This document shows positions 17,665 to 25,661 of a DNA stretch of 64,000 nt, piece after piece; the stretch's first letter is position 1, and every line of letters begins with the position of its first letter. A model generated the notes under the pieces. The model saw only the letters and a program-made list of their open reading frames with translations. It did not search any database and was not told the DNA's origin. The DNA is from Chryseobacterium sp. (GTDB lineage Bacteria; Bacteroidota; Bacteroidia; Flavobacteriales; Weeksellaceae), in the NCBI RefSeq assembly GCF_019236175.1, contig NZ_JAFAJM010000014.1, positions 186,001 to 250,000 of the forward strand, written 5' to 3'. Both the position numbers and the translations under genes were made by a program.

Positions 17665-17747
17665 TCATACTAAAAATGAAAGGAAAACCATATATTTCAG
17701 CTATTAAAATTGAAAAAAAAGGGGTTTTCACTTTAGGATTTCAAAAA

Positions 17748-17779
17748 TACGGTTGACATTTAAATTTATACGTTTCACG
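17748..17779 (+). promoter_or_regulatory. Paired LytTR-like operator, PorT-like gene side
   Basis: TACGGTTGACA (17748-17758) and TACGTTTCACG (17769-17779) repeat with a 21-bp period and end 33 bp before the -7 box of the PorT-like gene. The second element is also an exact 9-bp inverted copy of the element facing the efflux operon (GTGAAACGT at 17634 versus ACGTTTCAC at 17770). A weaker GGTTTCAGG follows at 17791. Confidence 0.55.
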
Positions 17780-17812
17780 TTTAAAACTCTGGTTTCAGGT
17801 TCTTTAACACTA

Positions 17813-17820
17813 TAATTTTG
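17813..17820 (+). promoter_or_regulatory. -7 box of the PorT-like gene
   Basis: TAATTTTG is an exact TAnnTTTG match, 48 bp before the ATG. No -33 TTG lies 17-23 bp upstream, consistent with dependence on an activator. Confidence 0.6.
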
Positions 17821-17868
17821 CAGTATTAAAAAATCAAAAAACAAGTCAATAATTTAAATTTTTATCAA

Positions 17869-18462
17869 ATGAAAAAGTTTTTCGCAATCACGGCAATCAT
17901 ATTAGGGCTGGGTTTACAGGCTCAGCAGATGAAACCAATAAAGAAAGACTCCGGAATAGAGCTGATTCCAAAAGCAGGAATCAATATTGCGAATCAGTCT
18001 ATTAAAAATGCAGACGGGGAAAAATCCAAAACCTCTTTTCAGGCAGGCCTGGGAGTAAATATACCAACAGGAATCGGCAATTTTTCCATACAGCCGGAGG
18101 TCAACTTTATCAGCAAAGGGACCCGTTTCAAAAACAACTTCGGAACTCAGACGTATAACTTCAATTATGTAGAAATTCCGGTACTGGCGAAATATAGCTT
18201 CGGACCGGTTTATATGAATGCCGGTCCTTCCATAGGTTTCCTGATGGAAAAAAATGACAGGATCAAAGAAGCTTACGGCAAAACCAGAAGTATAGATTTC
18301 GGACTACAGATGGGAGCCGGAGTGGCTATTCCTGCCGGACCGGGTAAACTGATTGTAGACGGAAGATATAATTTAGGTTTAAATAATATTTCCAACGAAC
18401 AGGGGGTAAGCGTAAAAAACAGAGGCTTTGCGATCTCTTTAGGCTACGCAATTCCTTTATAA
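17869..18462 (+). CDS. PorT-like outer-membrane beta-barrel protein
   Basis: 197-aa protein with a Sec signal (MKKFFAITAIILGLGLQAQQ) and an eight-strand-type barrel domain (OMP_b-brl/PorT group): GIELIPKAGINIANQS, FQAGLGVNIPTGIGNFSIQPEVNFISKGTRF, FNYVEIPVLAKYSFGPVYMNAGPSIGFLM, and a final GFAISLGYAIPL strand ending in a hydrophobic residue, as outer-membrane barrels do. It is divergent from the efflux operon and tail to tail with the kinase/regulator pair. The shared promoter motif suggests co-regulation. The physiological role is unknown; it may sense or buffer envelope stress. Confidence 0.88.
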   Translation: MKKFFAITAIILGLGLQAQQMKPIKKDSGIELIPKAGINIANQSIKNADGEKSKTSFQAGLGVNIPTGIGNFSIQPEVNFISKGTRFKNNFGTQTYNFNYVEIPVLAKYSFGPVYMNAGPSIGFLMEKNDRIKEAYGKTRSIDFGLQMGAGVAIPAGPGKLIVDGRYNLGLNNISNEQGVSVKNRGFAISLGYAIPL

Positions 18463-18497
18463 TCCTCAGATCATAACTGTTTCTTTTATATCCTGAT

Positions 18498-18528
18498 CCC
18501 TTTATGAATTTCTCATAAGGGGGTTTTT
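18498..18528 (+). terminator. Terminator of the PorT-like gene
   Basis: Ten-bp stem CCCTTTATGA/TCATAAGGGG (one G-T pair) with a 5-nt loop, followed by TTTTT, about 36 bp past the stop. Confidence 0.8.
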
Positions 18529-18554
18529 CTTTATCAGGAAGTATTTTTTAATCA

Positions 18555-18590
18555 TAAAAAAGACTGTCCTCTTATAAGAACAGCCCTTTC
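18555..18590 (-). terminator. Terminator of the kinase/LytTR operon
   Basis: Imperfect hairpin with arms around GACTGTCCTCTT and AAGAACAGCC. On the minus strand it is followed by a T-run (TCTTTTTTAT), 24 bp beyond the regulator stop. Confidence 0.6.
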
Positions 18591-18613
18591 TATGATTTTA
18601 TAATGATCTGCAG

Positions 18614-19378
18614 TTAGTAATCCATCCAGGATTTGAATGAAGAAGCTTTCTCCCGGCTTACAATCACCTCCATTTCAGGTTGTTTTCTTAATTCAAGTTT
18701 AAGTTTACCATTAAAGTGATTAAAAATCTGTTTCACAGAATCTATATGAATGATAAACTGTCTGTTTGCTCTGAAAAAGAATTTCGGATCCAGCTGTTTT
18801 TCCAGCTCTTCCAATGTTTGGGGTACATTTTCAACAATCCCGGTAGTAAGCATTGCCTTACTGACTCCCAGTTCTGTATAAAAGTATAAAATATCTTCCG
18901 ACAAAACGGTTTTATATCCGTCGCGATGAGGGATCAGAAATCGTTTTCTATAATCTTTAGGCTGAATATAATTAAGTAATCCTTCTATAGCAGTTCCTAC
19001 AAACGGTACGGTTTCTATAAATGTTTCATACCTTCTCAACGCCAGTTCGAGCTCTTCTTCTTCAATAGGTTTCAAAAGATAATCTATACTGTTGTATTTG
19101 AATGCCTGCACTGCATACTCATCATAAGCTGTTGTAAAAATCACAGGGCTTCTTATATCGAACTTATTAAAGATCTCAAAACTCAGCCCGTCTGCCAGAC
19201 GCACATCCATCATAATCATATCCGGTGCGGGATTATTTTCCAGCCAGTTCACCGAAGAGATAATCGAGTCCTCTACAGAGACGATTTCGACCTGAGGTCT
19301 CAGCTTTAGCAGAAGCCTTTTTAACCGGTCCGCATTAGGCTTTTCATCCTCAATTATTAAAATTTTATTAAGCTTCAT
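18614..19378 (-). CDS. LytTR-family response regulator
   Basis: 254-aa regulator with a receiver (about 5-125: acidic E10-D11, phospho-acceptor D58 in MIMMDVRL, T in FTTAYDEYAV, K in YLLKPI) and a LytTR DNA-binding domain (about 145-250: FLIPHRDGYKTVLSEDILYFYTELGV...FFRANRQFIIHIDSVKQI). Its ATG overlaps the kinase stop by 4 nt, a coupled pair. Canonical LytTR proteins bind two direct half-sites about 21 bp apart; three such pairs lie nearby in front of the efflux operon, the PorT-like gene and the universal stress gene. Confidence 0.93.
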   Translation of the reverse strand: MKLNKILIIEDEKPNADRLKRLLLKLRPQVEIVSVEDSIISSVNWLENNPAPDMIMMDVRLADGLSFEIFNKFDIRSPVIFTTAYDEYAVQAFKYNSIDYLLKPIEEEELELALRRYETFIETVPFVGTAIEGLLNYIQPKDYRKRFLIPHRDGYKTVLSEDILYFYTELGVSKAMLTTGIVENVPQTLEELEKQLDPKFFFRANRQFIIHIDSVKQIFNHFNGKLKLELRKQPEMEVIVSREKASSFKSWMDY

Positions 19379-20508
19379 ATCAACGGAAGTTTTACAATAA
19401 ATTGATTTTCATTTTTTTCTATTATCGGTTGCGGATATCCAAGAATTTCATACCGCGCACTGATGTTCGTAAGCCCGACACCTGAAGAATCTGGCTTATT
19501 GATCAAAGGTAAAAAGGTATTTGCCACTACTAATTCTTTGGATGAAGTTGTATAAATTTCTATTTCCAGCGGATGGCTTTTTGAGGTCTGATTATGCTTA
19601 ATAGCGTTTTCAACCAATAACTGGACGGAAAGCGGAAGGGTATACATGGCTCTGTAGTCTTCCTGAATATCAATTTTAAATATAACGCCTTCCCCAATTC
19701 TTTTTTCAATCAAAAATATATAGGAATCCAAAAACCTTAATTCTTCTTCTAAGGCAATAATATCTTTCTTTGAATTAACCAGCAGATACCGGTACACTCT
19801 TGCAAATTTCTCTGAATATTCAAAGCCAAGCTGCTGATCTTCAAGAATTAATTCGGATAAAACACTCAGGTTATTAAAAATAAAATGCGGGTCTATCTGC
19901 AGCTTAAGAGCCTGAAGTTCAGCAGCCATAGCGGCCTGTTTATGTTTGGAGGCTCTAAGTTTATGCTGTGCTGCTTCTTCTGCCGTTTTTTTCCAGTTGG
20001 CAAGAAGGTAATCCACAGTATTAAATGCACTGATAATAAGGGAGATTACAATATTGGTAGCTACCCATTGTCCTAAAAGGGTGTATTCTTTACGGGCATC
20101 CATATCCGGGATACTATCGGAGGTGCTGTCGATAATAAAATTGATGACCATCACAATCAGTATACTTCCCACAATCTGAAGTGCACATTGAATCAGTAAT
20201 CGTTTAACTGTCCGGTTCTTCCAGGGAAGTAATTTATTAAGAATCTTATCTATGAAAATACTGACTTCTGAAATAATTACCGAGAAAAGGAAAACCCATA
20301 GAAGGTCTTCAATAATCACTTGCAGCGGAGTCTGAAGATACCCTTCCCAGGCAGGATCAAAAGGATTGATCAAATATGAAAAAATACAAAAAGTAATAAT
20401 AGCCACCAGCCAGATGACCAGTCTCCTTTTCATGGCCGAAAGGATTTTTTTACTTCGTATTATATTTTTCCTGATTTTAGAAACATTGTTCATATTTTCA
20501 TTTGTCAT
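19375..20508 (-). CDS. LytS/YehU-type sensor histidine kinase
   Basis: 377-aa membrane kinase of the His_kinase (PF06580) type. Four predicted membrane spans (about 29-47, 62-88, 103-126, 145-169) have little periplasmic sequence between them, so the signal is probably sensed in the membrane. A helical linker precedes the phospho-acceptor H208 (LQIDPHFIFNNLS); the ATPase part shows the N-box LLVENAIKHNQ and a G-box SSGVGLTNISARY. Partner of the adjacent LytTR regulator. The first Met is kept; a Met five codons later is possible. Confidence 0.92.
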   Translation of the reverse strand: MTNENMNNVSKIRKNIIRSKKILSAMKRRLVIWLVAIITFCIFSYLINPFDPAWEGYLQTPLQVIIEDLLWVFLFSVIISEVSIFIDKILNKLLPWKNRTVKRLLIQCALQIVGSILIVMVINFIIDSTSDSIPDMDARKEYTLLGQWVATNIVISLIISAFNTVDYLLANWKKTAEEAAQHKLRASKHKQAAMAAELQALKLQIDPHFIFNNLSVLSELILEDQQLGFEYSEKFARVYRYLLVNSKKDIIALEEELRFLDSYIFLIEKRIGEGVIFKIDIQEDYRAMYTLPLSVQLLVENAIKHNQTSKSHPLEIEIYTTSSKELVVANTFLPLINKPDSSGVGLTNISARYEILGYPQPIIEKNENQFIVKLPLI

Positions 20509-20607
20509 GTAAAGATAAAAATAGATTTTACAAGAAGTCCTTCTATTTTACATGAGACTGCCAAAACGGGACCTGAAGTGTTAAATCGCGGACTTAAAAT
20601 GATGGCT

Positions 20608-20639
20608 TACGTTTCATCACCTTAAAAATACATTTCAGC
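20608..20639 (+). promoter_or_regulatory. Paired LytTR-like operator before the universal stress gene
   Basis: TACGTTTCATC (20608-20618) and TACATTTCAGC (20629-20639) repeat with a 21-bp period in the divergent region between the kinase gene and the stress gene. The pair ends 54 bp before the -7 box at 20694, exactly one 21-bp period more than at the other two promoters. Either divergent gene could be the target; orientation points to the stress gene. Confidence 0.55.
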
Positions 20640-20693
20640 ATCATTTTATGCAATGTCGCAATCTTTTTACTCCTTTATGAAATCTTTGTATCA

Positions 20694-20701
20694 TAGTTTT
20701 G
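20694..20701 (+). promoter_or_regulatory. -7 box of the universal stress gene
   Basis: TAGTTTTG, an exact TAnnTTTG match, 19 bp before the ATG. A correct -33 TTG is not seen. Confidence 0.6.
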
Positions 20702-20720
20702 CCGTATCAATTTTGGAATA

Positions 20721-21545
20721 ATGAAAACAATAATTGTCTGTACAGATTTCTCTAAAGAAGCCGAAAATGCAACCCATTATGCAGCATCTATGGCTAAAGA
20801 AAACGGGTATAAAATCGTTCTGTTTAACTTGCAGACGGTTTCAGTTCATGCCTTAAATGCTCAGGCTTCTGCTGATTTCTTCTATGAGCAGACGCTTAAG
20901 AATCAAAAAAAGATTTCTGATAAGGCTTCTGATATTTGCTCATTATATGCTATAGAAGCGGATCATTATCTGGCTTCCGGGGCTTTTATTGAAGCGCTGG
21001 AAAACTGCCTGCAGATGAATGAGGTTGATTTTGTTGTCATGGGTATGGCAGAAAAGACTATTGAAGAAAGGGTTTTCGGAAATACAGTAACCAGAGCCAT
21101 TCACAGGATCAAAAAACCCATATTGATTATTCCGGACCATATTGAATACACCGGCATCAGAAAAATTCTTTTTGCCTACGATACCCATAAAAGCATGACG
21201 TGGTCTGCCATGAATGATATTTATTACTTCATCAATGAATTTAACGCTGATATTGAGGTATTCAATGTCAGTGAAAGACTGGAAGATTTTACGGAAGTCC
21301 TCCATGACATTGATCTTAATTCCGGATACGATATGGATGATATTAAATACAGCTTTAAAATGATTCAGTCTATTGAAGTGATAAAAGCCATTGAACAGGA
21401 AGTAAAATTAACCAACTCCGATCTTCTGACCATGGTTCCCTATAAGTACAATATCGTGGAATCTCTTTTCCACAGGAGTAAGACGGCTATTATGGCCTAT
21501 AAAAATAAAGTCCCTTTATTATCAATTCCCTTAAACATGGATTAA
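20721..21545 (+). CDS. Tandem-domain universal stress protein (UspA family)
   Basis: 274-aa cytoplasmic protein with two Usp folds. The first (1-143) begins KTIIVCTDFSKEAENATHYAASMAKENGYKIVLFN and ends KPILIIPDH; the second (about 148-274) is more diverged and ends NKVPLLSIPLN. The usual G-x2-G-x9-G-S/T nucleotide loop is degenerate in the first domain (GMAEKTIEERVFGNT), so ATP binding is uncertain. It is divergent from the kinase operon, and the promoter carries the shared 21-bp repeat pair, suggesting it belongs to the same response. Confidence 0.88.
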   Translation: MKTIIVCTDFSKEAENATHYAASMAKENGYKIVLFNLQTVSVHALNAQASADFFYEQTLKNQKKISDKASDICSLYAIEADHYLASGAFIEALENCLQMNEVDFVVMGMAEKTIEERVFGNTVTRAIHRIKKPILIIPDHIEYTGIRKILFAYDTHKSMTWSAMNDIYYFINEFNADIEVFNVSERLEDFTEVLHDIDLNSGYDMDDIKYSFKMIQSIEVIKAIEQEVKLTNSDLLTMVPYKYNIVESLFHRSKTAIMAYKNKVPLLSIPLNMD

Positions 21546-21620
21546 GTTCAATAAAAATCTGTACACATCTAAATTATCCTTTTCGCCTTTAAAGGCTAAA
21601 TTTTACACTTAATCTTGTTT

Positions 21621-21654
21621 AACAGGACCGGAAAGAATTCCGGTCCTGTTTTGT
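21621..21654 (+). terminator. Strong terminator of the universal stress gene
   Basis: Thirteen-bp perfect stem AACAGGACCGGAA/TTCCGGTCCTGTT with an AGAA loop and a following TTTT. It lies about 75 bp past the stop. Confidence 0.88.
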
Positions 21655-21709
21655 ACGGATAACTAACCCATCGGAAACAAAAACTAAATATGAAGTCATA
21701 AAGTGAACA

Positions 21710-21737
21710 GACCGTTGAATACGAGTCCGGAACGGTC
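21710..21737. repeat. Unexplained inverted repeat in intergenic DNA
   Basis: GACCGTT and AACGGTC, a 7-bp perfect inverted repeat around a 14-nt centre, with no T-run after it. It sits in the 21660-21839 stretch, which has no coding signal. It could be an operator or remnant; function unknown. Confidence 0.35.
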
Positions 21738-21839
21738 AGTAAGGTTACAGATCTTTTAAATCAAAGAGATACAGACCGGAATTTGATAAAATTAAATACA
21801 TTTTCGGTTATCAGATCTTTACGATTCTCAATATTTTAA

Positions 21840-21847
21840 TACATTTG
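21840..21847 (+). promoter_or_regulatory. -7 box of the metallopeptidase/csaA operon
   Basis: TACATTTG, exact TAnnTTTG, 17 bp before the ATG. Confidence 0.5.
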
Positions 21848-21864
21848 TTAGAAAACCCATACAA

Positions 21865-22374
21865 ATGAATTTTGAGCAGATTCGTTTCCATCTTGATGCT
21901 TACAAAGAACACAACCAAATTTTGGATGCTGCGAAATATCTGATCCATTCTTTTCAGCTGGAACACGAGAACTTTGCCGGATTTGGATTCAGGCAGGAAT
22001 GGTCTCCTACTTCAATGCTTCTTACTGCGGAAGGAGAATTGGGAGGTCCCCAAACGGTCATGATTCCAAAGAATTTATTTGATTTTGATCTGAATCTTGT
22101 CCTGAATATGATTGCTCATGAAATGCTTCATGTAAGACAAAAAGCTCCCGGACAGGTAATAGAAGACAAAAATGAGAGAGAATTCCAGGCCTATTACGAA
22201 ATGCTTACTCATAAAGTATTTCCACAGATTCCGGAAGTTTCTGATTTTCATAAAAAATTCTTCGGCGGTAAGGCGCTGGAATATTATAAAAGAATGGGAG
22301 AAGGTTCGGCGCTCCAACAAAAATATGCAGAACAGAAAACAGAAGTTGAACATTTAATGAATACATTACCATGA
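21865..22374 (+). CDS. Putative zincin-type metallopeptidase
   Basis: 169-aa cytoplasmic protein with an HEMLH motif (H85-E86-H89) in the context LNMIAHEMLHVRQK, preceded by a hydrophobic helix as in gluzincin or SprT-like folds. A possible third ligand is an acidic residue in NEREFQAYYEM about 15 residues further. No signal peptide. I recognise no named family. Its last 4 nt overlap the csaA start (ATGA), so the two are probably co-translated. Confidence 0.65.
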   Translation: MNFEQIRFHLDAYKEHNQILDAAKYLIHSFQLEHENFAGFGFRQEWSPTSMLLTAEGELGGPQTVMIPKNLFDFDLNLVLNMIAHEMLHVRQKAPGQVIEDKNEREFQAYYEMLTHKVFPQIPEVSDFHKKFFGGKALEYYKRMGEGSALQQKYAEQKTEVEHLMNTLP

Positions 22375-22718
22375 ACTTAAAACCAGACATCACCTGGACT
22401 GATTTTGAAAAAATAGATATCCGATGCGGAACCATTATCGCAGTCAGTGATTTTGAGAAAGCAAGAAATCCTTCCTACCAGCTGGAAATAGACTTTGGAG
22501 ATCTGGGTATCAGAAAATCCTCAGCACAGATTACCACTCTTTACCGGAAAGAAGAATTGATAGGAAAACAAATTTTAGCCGTGGTTAACTTTCCTAAAAA
22601 ACAGATTGCTAATTTTTTCAGTGAATGTCTTGTCCTTGGATTATATGGAGAAGATAAAAACGATGTTACTCTTTTAACGCCTTCATTACCCACTAAAAAC
22701 GGGATGCAGGTAGGATAG
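22371..22718 (+). CDS. csaA: CsaA-type tRNA-binding protein
   Basis: 115-aa single OB-fold protein of the EMAPII/Trbp111 group. The signature FEKIDIRCGTIIAVSDFEKARNPSYQLEIDFG...SSAQITTLYRKEELIGKQILAVVNFPKKQI is characteristic of CsaA, which dimerises, binds tRNA and has been reported to act as a chaperone linked to secretion. Length is normal. It overlaps the upstream metallopeptidase-like gene and is followed after 16 bp by an exonuclease gene. Confidence 0.93.
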   Translation: MNLKPDITWTDFEKIDIRCGTIIAVSDFEKARNPSYQLEIDFGDLGIRKSSAQITTLYRKEELIGKQILAVVNFPKKQIANFFSECLVLGLYGEDKNDVTLLTPSLPTKNGMQVG

Positions 22719-22734
22719 CTAATAAAAAACACAC

Positions 22735-23436
22735 ATGATACAGAACATACCATTAGAAAGAGTTTTATTTCTTGATATTGAAACCGTTCCGCAGGCGGGT
22801 TCCTGGGATGAGTTATCTGAAACCGAGCAGTATCTTTGGGACAAAAAAACCAGATTTCAGAGAAAAGATGAGGTTACAGCAGAAGAATTTTACGAAAGAG
22901 CCGGAATTATGGCCGAATTCGGGAAAATTATATGCATCAGCATTGGCATGGTTGAAAAGAATGAAACATTAAAAATAAAAAGCTTTTCAGGGCATGATGA
23001 GAAAAAAATGCTTCAGGAGTTTGGCGAAATTTTCAATAGCCCAAGACTTCGGGAGGTGATTCTCTGTGCTCATAATGGGAAAGAATTTGATTTTCCCTGG
23101 ATTGCACGCCGGTATCTTATTCATGGAATGCAGCCTCCGGCTCCTTTTCAGATGTTTGGCAAAAAGCCCTGGGAGATTCCTCATCTGGATACCATGGAGC
23201 TATGGAAATTCGGAGATTATAAAAGTTTTGTATCTCTCGAACTGCTGGCTCATGTATTTGGTATTCCTACCCCGAAAGACGATATTGATGGCTCAATGGT
23301 TTCATCAATTTACTACATAGAAAAAGACTTGCAGAGAATTGTTGATTATTGTGAAAAAGATGTCTTAACTTTGGCAAATATTTTCCGGCGCATGCGTCAG
23401 GAAGATTTGTTGAAAAGGAATATCAATTTAGATTAA
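22735..23436 (+). CDS. DEDDy 3'-5' exonuclease (PolB-exonuclease-like, RNase H fold)
   Basis: 233-aa protein with the full DEDDy set: ExoI LFLDIETVP (D and E near residue 14), ExoII CAHNGKEFDFPWIARRY, and ExoIII YCEKDVLTLANIF (Tyr and Asp four apart). This resembles the predicted 3'-5' exonuclease family related to the PolB proofreading domain (DNA_pol_B_exo2). No polymerase domain is attached. It likely trims single-stranded DNA or RNA; substrate unknown. It sits in a plus-strand run with csaA and sufT. Confidence 0.85.
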   Translation: MIQNIPLERVLFLDIETVPQAGSWDELSETEQYLWDKKTRFQRKDEVTAEEFYERAGIMAEFGKIICISIGMVEKNETLKIKSFSGHDEKKMLQEFGEIFNSPRLREVILCAHNGKEFDFPWIARRYLIHGMQPPAPFQMFGKKPWEIPHLDTMELWKFGDYKSFVSLELLAHVFGIPTPKDDIDGSMVSSIYYIEKDLQRIVDYCEKDVLTLANIFRRMRQEDLLKRNINLD

Positions 23437-23439
23437 AAA

Positions 23440-23766
23440 ATGAAATTTACAGACGATCAAATTGCTGACATTGGTGAGGAAATCATCAGTGTATTAAAAA
23501 CCGTATACGACCCCGAAATTCCTGTAGATATTTACGAATTAGGGCTCATTTATGATGTACAGATTTCTGAAGACGGCGATGTAAAAATTGTAATGACACT
23601 TACCACTCCCAACTGCCCTGTTGCCGAGACTCTTCCACAAGAGGTAAAAGACAAAGTGGGTGAAGTAGAAAATGTAAAAAGTGTGGATTTGGAACTTACA
23701 TTCGAGCCGAGCTGGAATAAGGATATGATGAGTGAAGAAGCCAAGTTTGAGCTGGGAATGCTTTAA
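23440..23766 (+). CDS. sufT: SUF-associated Fe-S assembly protein (MIP18/DUF59)
   Basis: 108-aa MIP18-family protein. The core TVYDPEIPVDIYELGLIYDVQI and the TTPNCPVAETLP loop with its single conserved Cys are the DUF59 hallmarks. SufT proteins help mature Fe-S proteins. It starts 3 bp after the exonuclease stop and ends at a terminator shared with the convergent sulfurtransferase gene. It is not beside sufBCD here, so the symbol rests on family only. Confidence 0.85.
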   Translation: MKFTDDQIADIGEEIISVLKTVYDPEIPVDIYELGLIYDVQISEDGDVKIVMTLTTPNCPVAETLPQEVKDKVGEVENVKSVDLELTFEPSWNKDMMSEEAKFELGML

Positions 23767-23782
23767 CGGCTATTAAAATATA

Positions 23783-23815
23783 AAACCTCAGAAAATTTCT
23801 GAGGTTTATGTTTTT
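23783..23815. terminator. Bidirectional terminator between sufT and the sulfurtransferase gene
   Basis: AAACCTCAG/CTGAGGTTT stem (23783-23791 with 23799-23807) around AAAATTT, with ATGTTTTTT following on the plus strand and an A/T-rich tract on the other side. Confidence 0.8.
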
Positions 23816-24651
23816 TAAATATCGGTGGCCACTTCTTTTCCTTCTCTGCGGCTCCATTCGCTCCAGGATCCTACATAAAGACTGGGAATGGTAAGCCCCG
23901 CATAATCCAGGGCTAAAATGGTATGGCAGGCTGTCACCCCCGATCCGCAATGAATGATCAGACGCTCCGGCTTATTTTCCAGTAGCTTACTGTATTTTTC
24001 TTTTAAAACTTCAGGAGTAAGGAAGTTTCCGTTTTCATCAAGATTTTCAGAAAAAGGAATATTGATTGCTCCGGGAATATGTCCGGCAATCAGGTCTATG
24101 GGCTCAGATTCGCCTCTGTACCGGTATGCGTCTCTTACATCAATCACTGTGGAAGATCCGTTTTTCAATTCATTTTCAACCTCTTCAAGACTTGAAACCG
24201 GAAGTTCCCAATGGCCTCTTTTAATACCTTCCGTTTTTTCGACAGCTTCTTCTCCAGAGGAAAATTCAATTCCGTTTTTTTCTGCGGCCTGTAATCCTCC
24301 GTCAAGAACCTGAACATTTTTCAATCCGAATGCTTTCAGCATCCACCATGCTCTTGCTGCGGCATTTGAAGCATTTTTGTCATCATATACCACAATACGG
24401 GATCTTTCAGAGATTCCAAGAAGAGATAGTTTTTCCGCAAACTTTTCTAAGGAAGGAAGCGGATGTCTGCCTCCAAAAGCAGCATTTTCTCCTATCTCCG
24501 CCAGGTCTTTATCCAGGTCAATGAATCTGGCTCCTTTGATATGTTTTTCAAGATAATGCTGGTGAGCATCTTTCCCGGTCCTTGCATCAAGGATAATAAA
24601 GTTTTCCGTAGGAAGATTTTTAAATGCTGTTGATGAGATAATTGAGGACAT
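23815..24651 (-). CDS. Sulfurtransferase with tandem rhodanese domains (3-mercaptopyruvate sulfurtransferase type)
   Basis: 278 aa in two rhodanese domains: an inactive N-terminal one (FIILDARTGKDAHQHYLEKHIKGARFIDLD) and a catalytic C-terminal one with C235 in the loop HCGSGVTA. CGSGVTA, rather than a CRxGxT loop, is the mercaptopyruvate sulfurtransferase signature. It likely transfers sulfur to thiols or cyanide in the cytoplasm. Adjacent to sufT but convergent, so not one operon. The following 24652-24794 holds a repeat element. Confidence 0.92.
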   Translation of the reverse strand: MSSIISSTAFKNLPTENFIILDARTGKDAHQHYLEKHIKGARFIDLDKDLAEIGENAAFGGRHPLPSLEKFAEKLSLLGISERSRIVVYDDKNASNAAARAWWMLKAFGLKNVQVLDGGLQAAEKNGIEFSSGEEAVEKTEGIKRGHWELPVSSLEEVENELKNGSSTVIDVRDAYRYRGESEPIDLIAGHIPGAINIPFSENLDENGNFLTPEVLKEKYSKLLENKPERLIIHCGSGVTACHTILALDYAGLTIPSLYVGSWSEWSRREGKEVATDI

Positions 24652-24678
24652 TTTGAATTGGATTTTAAATTAATTTTT

Positions 24679-24732
24679 GGCTTCAGCCCATTGTATTTTA
24701 ATACGTTGAAGCGAGCTAAAGCCCGCTCCTGC
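24679..24732. repeat. Hairpin-rich intergenic repeat element
   Basis: GGCTTCAGCCC (itself a short hairpin) is followed 20 bp later by AGCGAGCTAAAGCCCGCT, a second hairpin-capable segment. This GGCTTTAGCCC/AGCGGGCTAAAGCCCGCT style is, from memory, common between genes in Chryseobacterium. Only one copy is in this window, so it is flagged rather than proven. Confidence 0.4.
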
Positions 24733-24794
24733 TGATATTTTAAATTCCTATGGATGCACTCTGATTACAGAAACTGATACATCCTGAAATTTTT

Positions 24795-25643
24795 TTAAAA
24801 ATGAAAAATATCTTTGGCTTTGTTATAAGAACTTTCGAAGTTCAGTAAATTCAGTTTATGGTCTGCCTTTTCAACACTCATAAAATTGATAACCTGCTCT
24901 GTAGGCATATTTCCTACAAGATCATCTTTAGCCATAGGACATCCGCCAATTCCCTTGATGGCACTGTCAAATCTTCTGCATCCCTGATCATAAGCCGCCT
25001 TTAATTTTGAATAAGAATCCTCATAACGGTTATGAAAATGCCCCCCGAAATTGATTTCAGGATATTTGGAAGGAATTTTTTCAAATAAAAGAGCGATGGT
25101 ATCCGGTGTCGCTACTCCAGTGGTATCGGAAAGCAGAATATCTTTCACACCTATCTCTGAAAACCTTTGTGCCCATTGATCTACATCTTCCCATTTCCAC
25201 ATTTCCCCATATGGGTTTCCGAAAGCCATAGAAAAATAGATATTCAGCTGCCTTCCTTCACTTTTTACCAGCTCAAGCATTTTAATAATCTCAGCAAAAG
25301 CTTCTTCCTGGCTTTTATTTGTATTTCTGTGCTGGAATGTTTCTGAAATAGAAAACGGAAATCCCAGAATATCCACCGACTGATGCTTCAGTGCTTTTTC
25401 AGCACCTCTGTAATTTCCGATAATCGCAGAAACTTTAGTATTGGAACGTGATTTATCAATATTTTCAGCAACCTCATCAGAATCTGCCATCTGAGGAATT
25501 GCTTTGGGAGAAACAAAGCTCAGGCAATCCAATACATCAAACCCAACATCCATTAAGGAGTTGATATAATCTATTTTTTTATCGGTAGGGATAAACTCTC
25601 CCCAACCCTGCATTGCATCTCTAGGACATTCGGTAAGAAACAT
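24795..25643 (-). CDS. Hydroxymethylglutaryl-CoA lyase
   Basis: 282-aa TIM-barrel lyase of the HMGL-like family that splits HMG-CoA to acetyl-CoA and acetoacetate, the last step of leucine breakdown. Key residues: ECPRDAMQG near the N-terminus (catalytic Arg, metal-ligand Asp), metal-binding FGGHFHNR, and the signature IKGIGGCPMAKDDLVGNMPTE with catalytic Cys. The chosen ATG gives MFLTECPRD. A longer frame from a TTG seven codons earlier would begin inside a perfect -7 box, so it was rejected. Confidence 0.92.
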   Translation of the reverse strand: MFLTECPRDAMQGWGEFIPTDKKIDYINSLMDVGFDVLDCLSFVSPKAIPQMADSDEVAENIDKSRSNTKVSAIIGNYRGAEKALKHQSVDILGFPFSISETFQHRNTNKSQEEAFAEIIKMLELVKSEGRQLNIYFSMAFGNPYGEMWKWEDVDQWAQRFSEIGVKDILLSDTTGVATPDTIALLFEKIPSKYPEINFGGHFHNRYEDSYSKLKAAYDQGCRRFDSAIKGIGGCPMAKDDLVGNMPTEQVINFMSVEKADHKLNLLNFESSYNKAKDIFHF

Positions 25644-25661
25644 TTTTACTTTTGATTTTCT

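Noticed and set aside
20571..20604. A minus-strand copy of the 21-bp repeat pair facing the kinase gene
   Set aside because: One half-site (AACACTTCAGG) is fair but the partner matches only about 6 of 10 positions, too weak to list.
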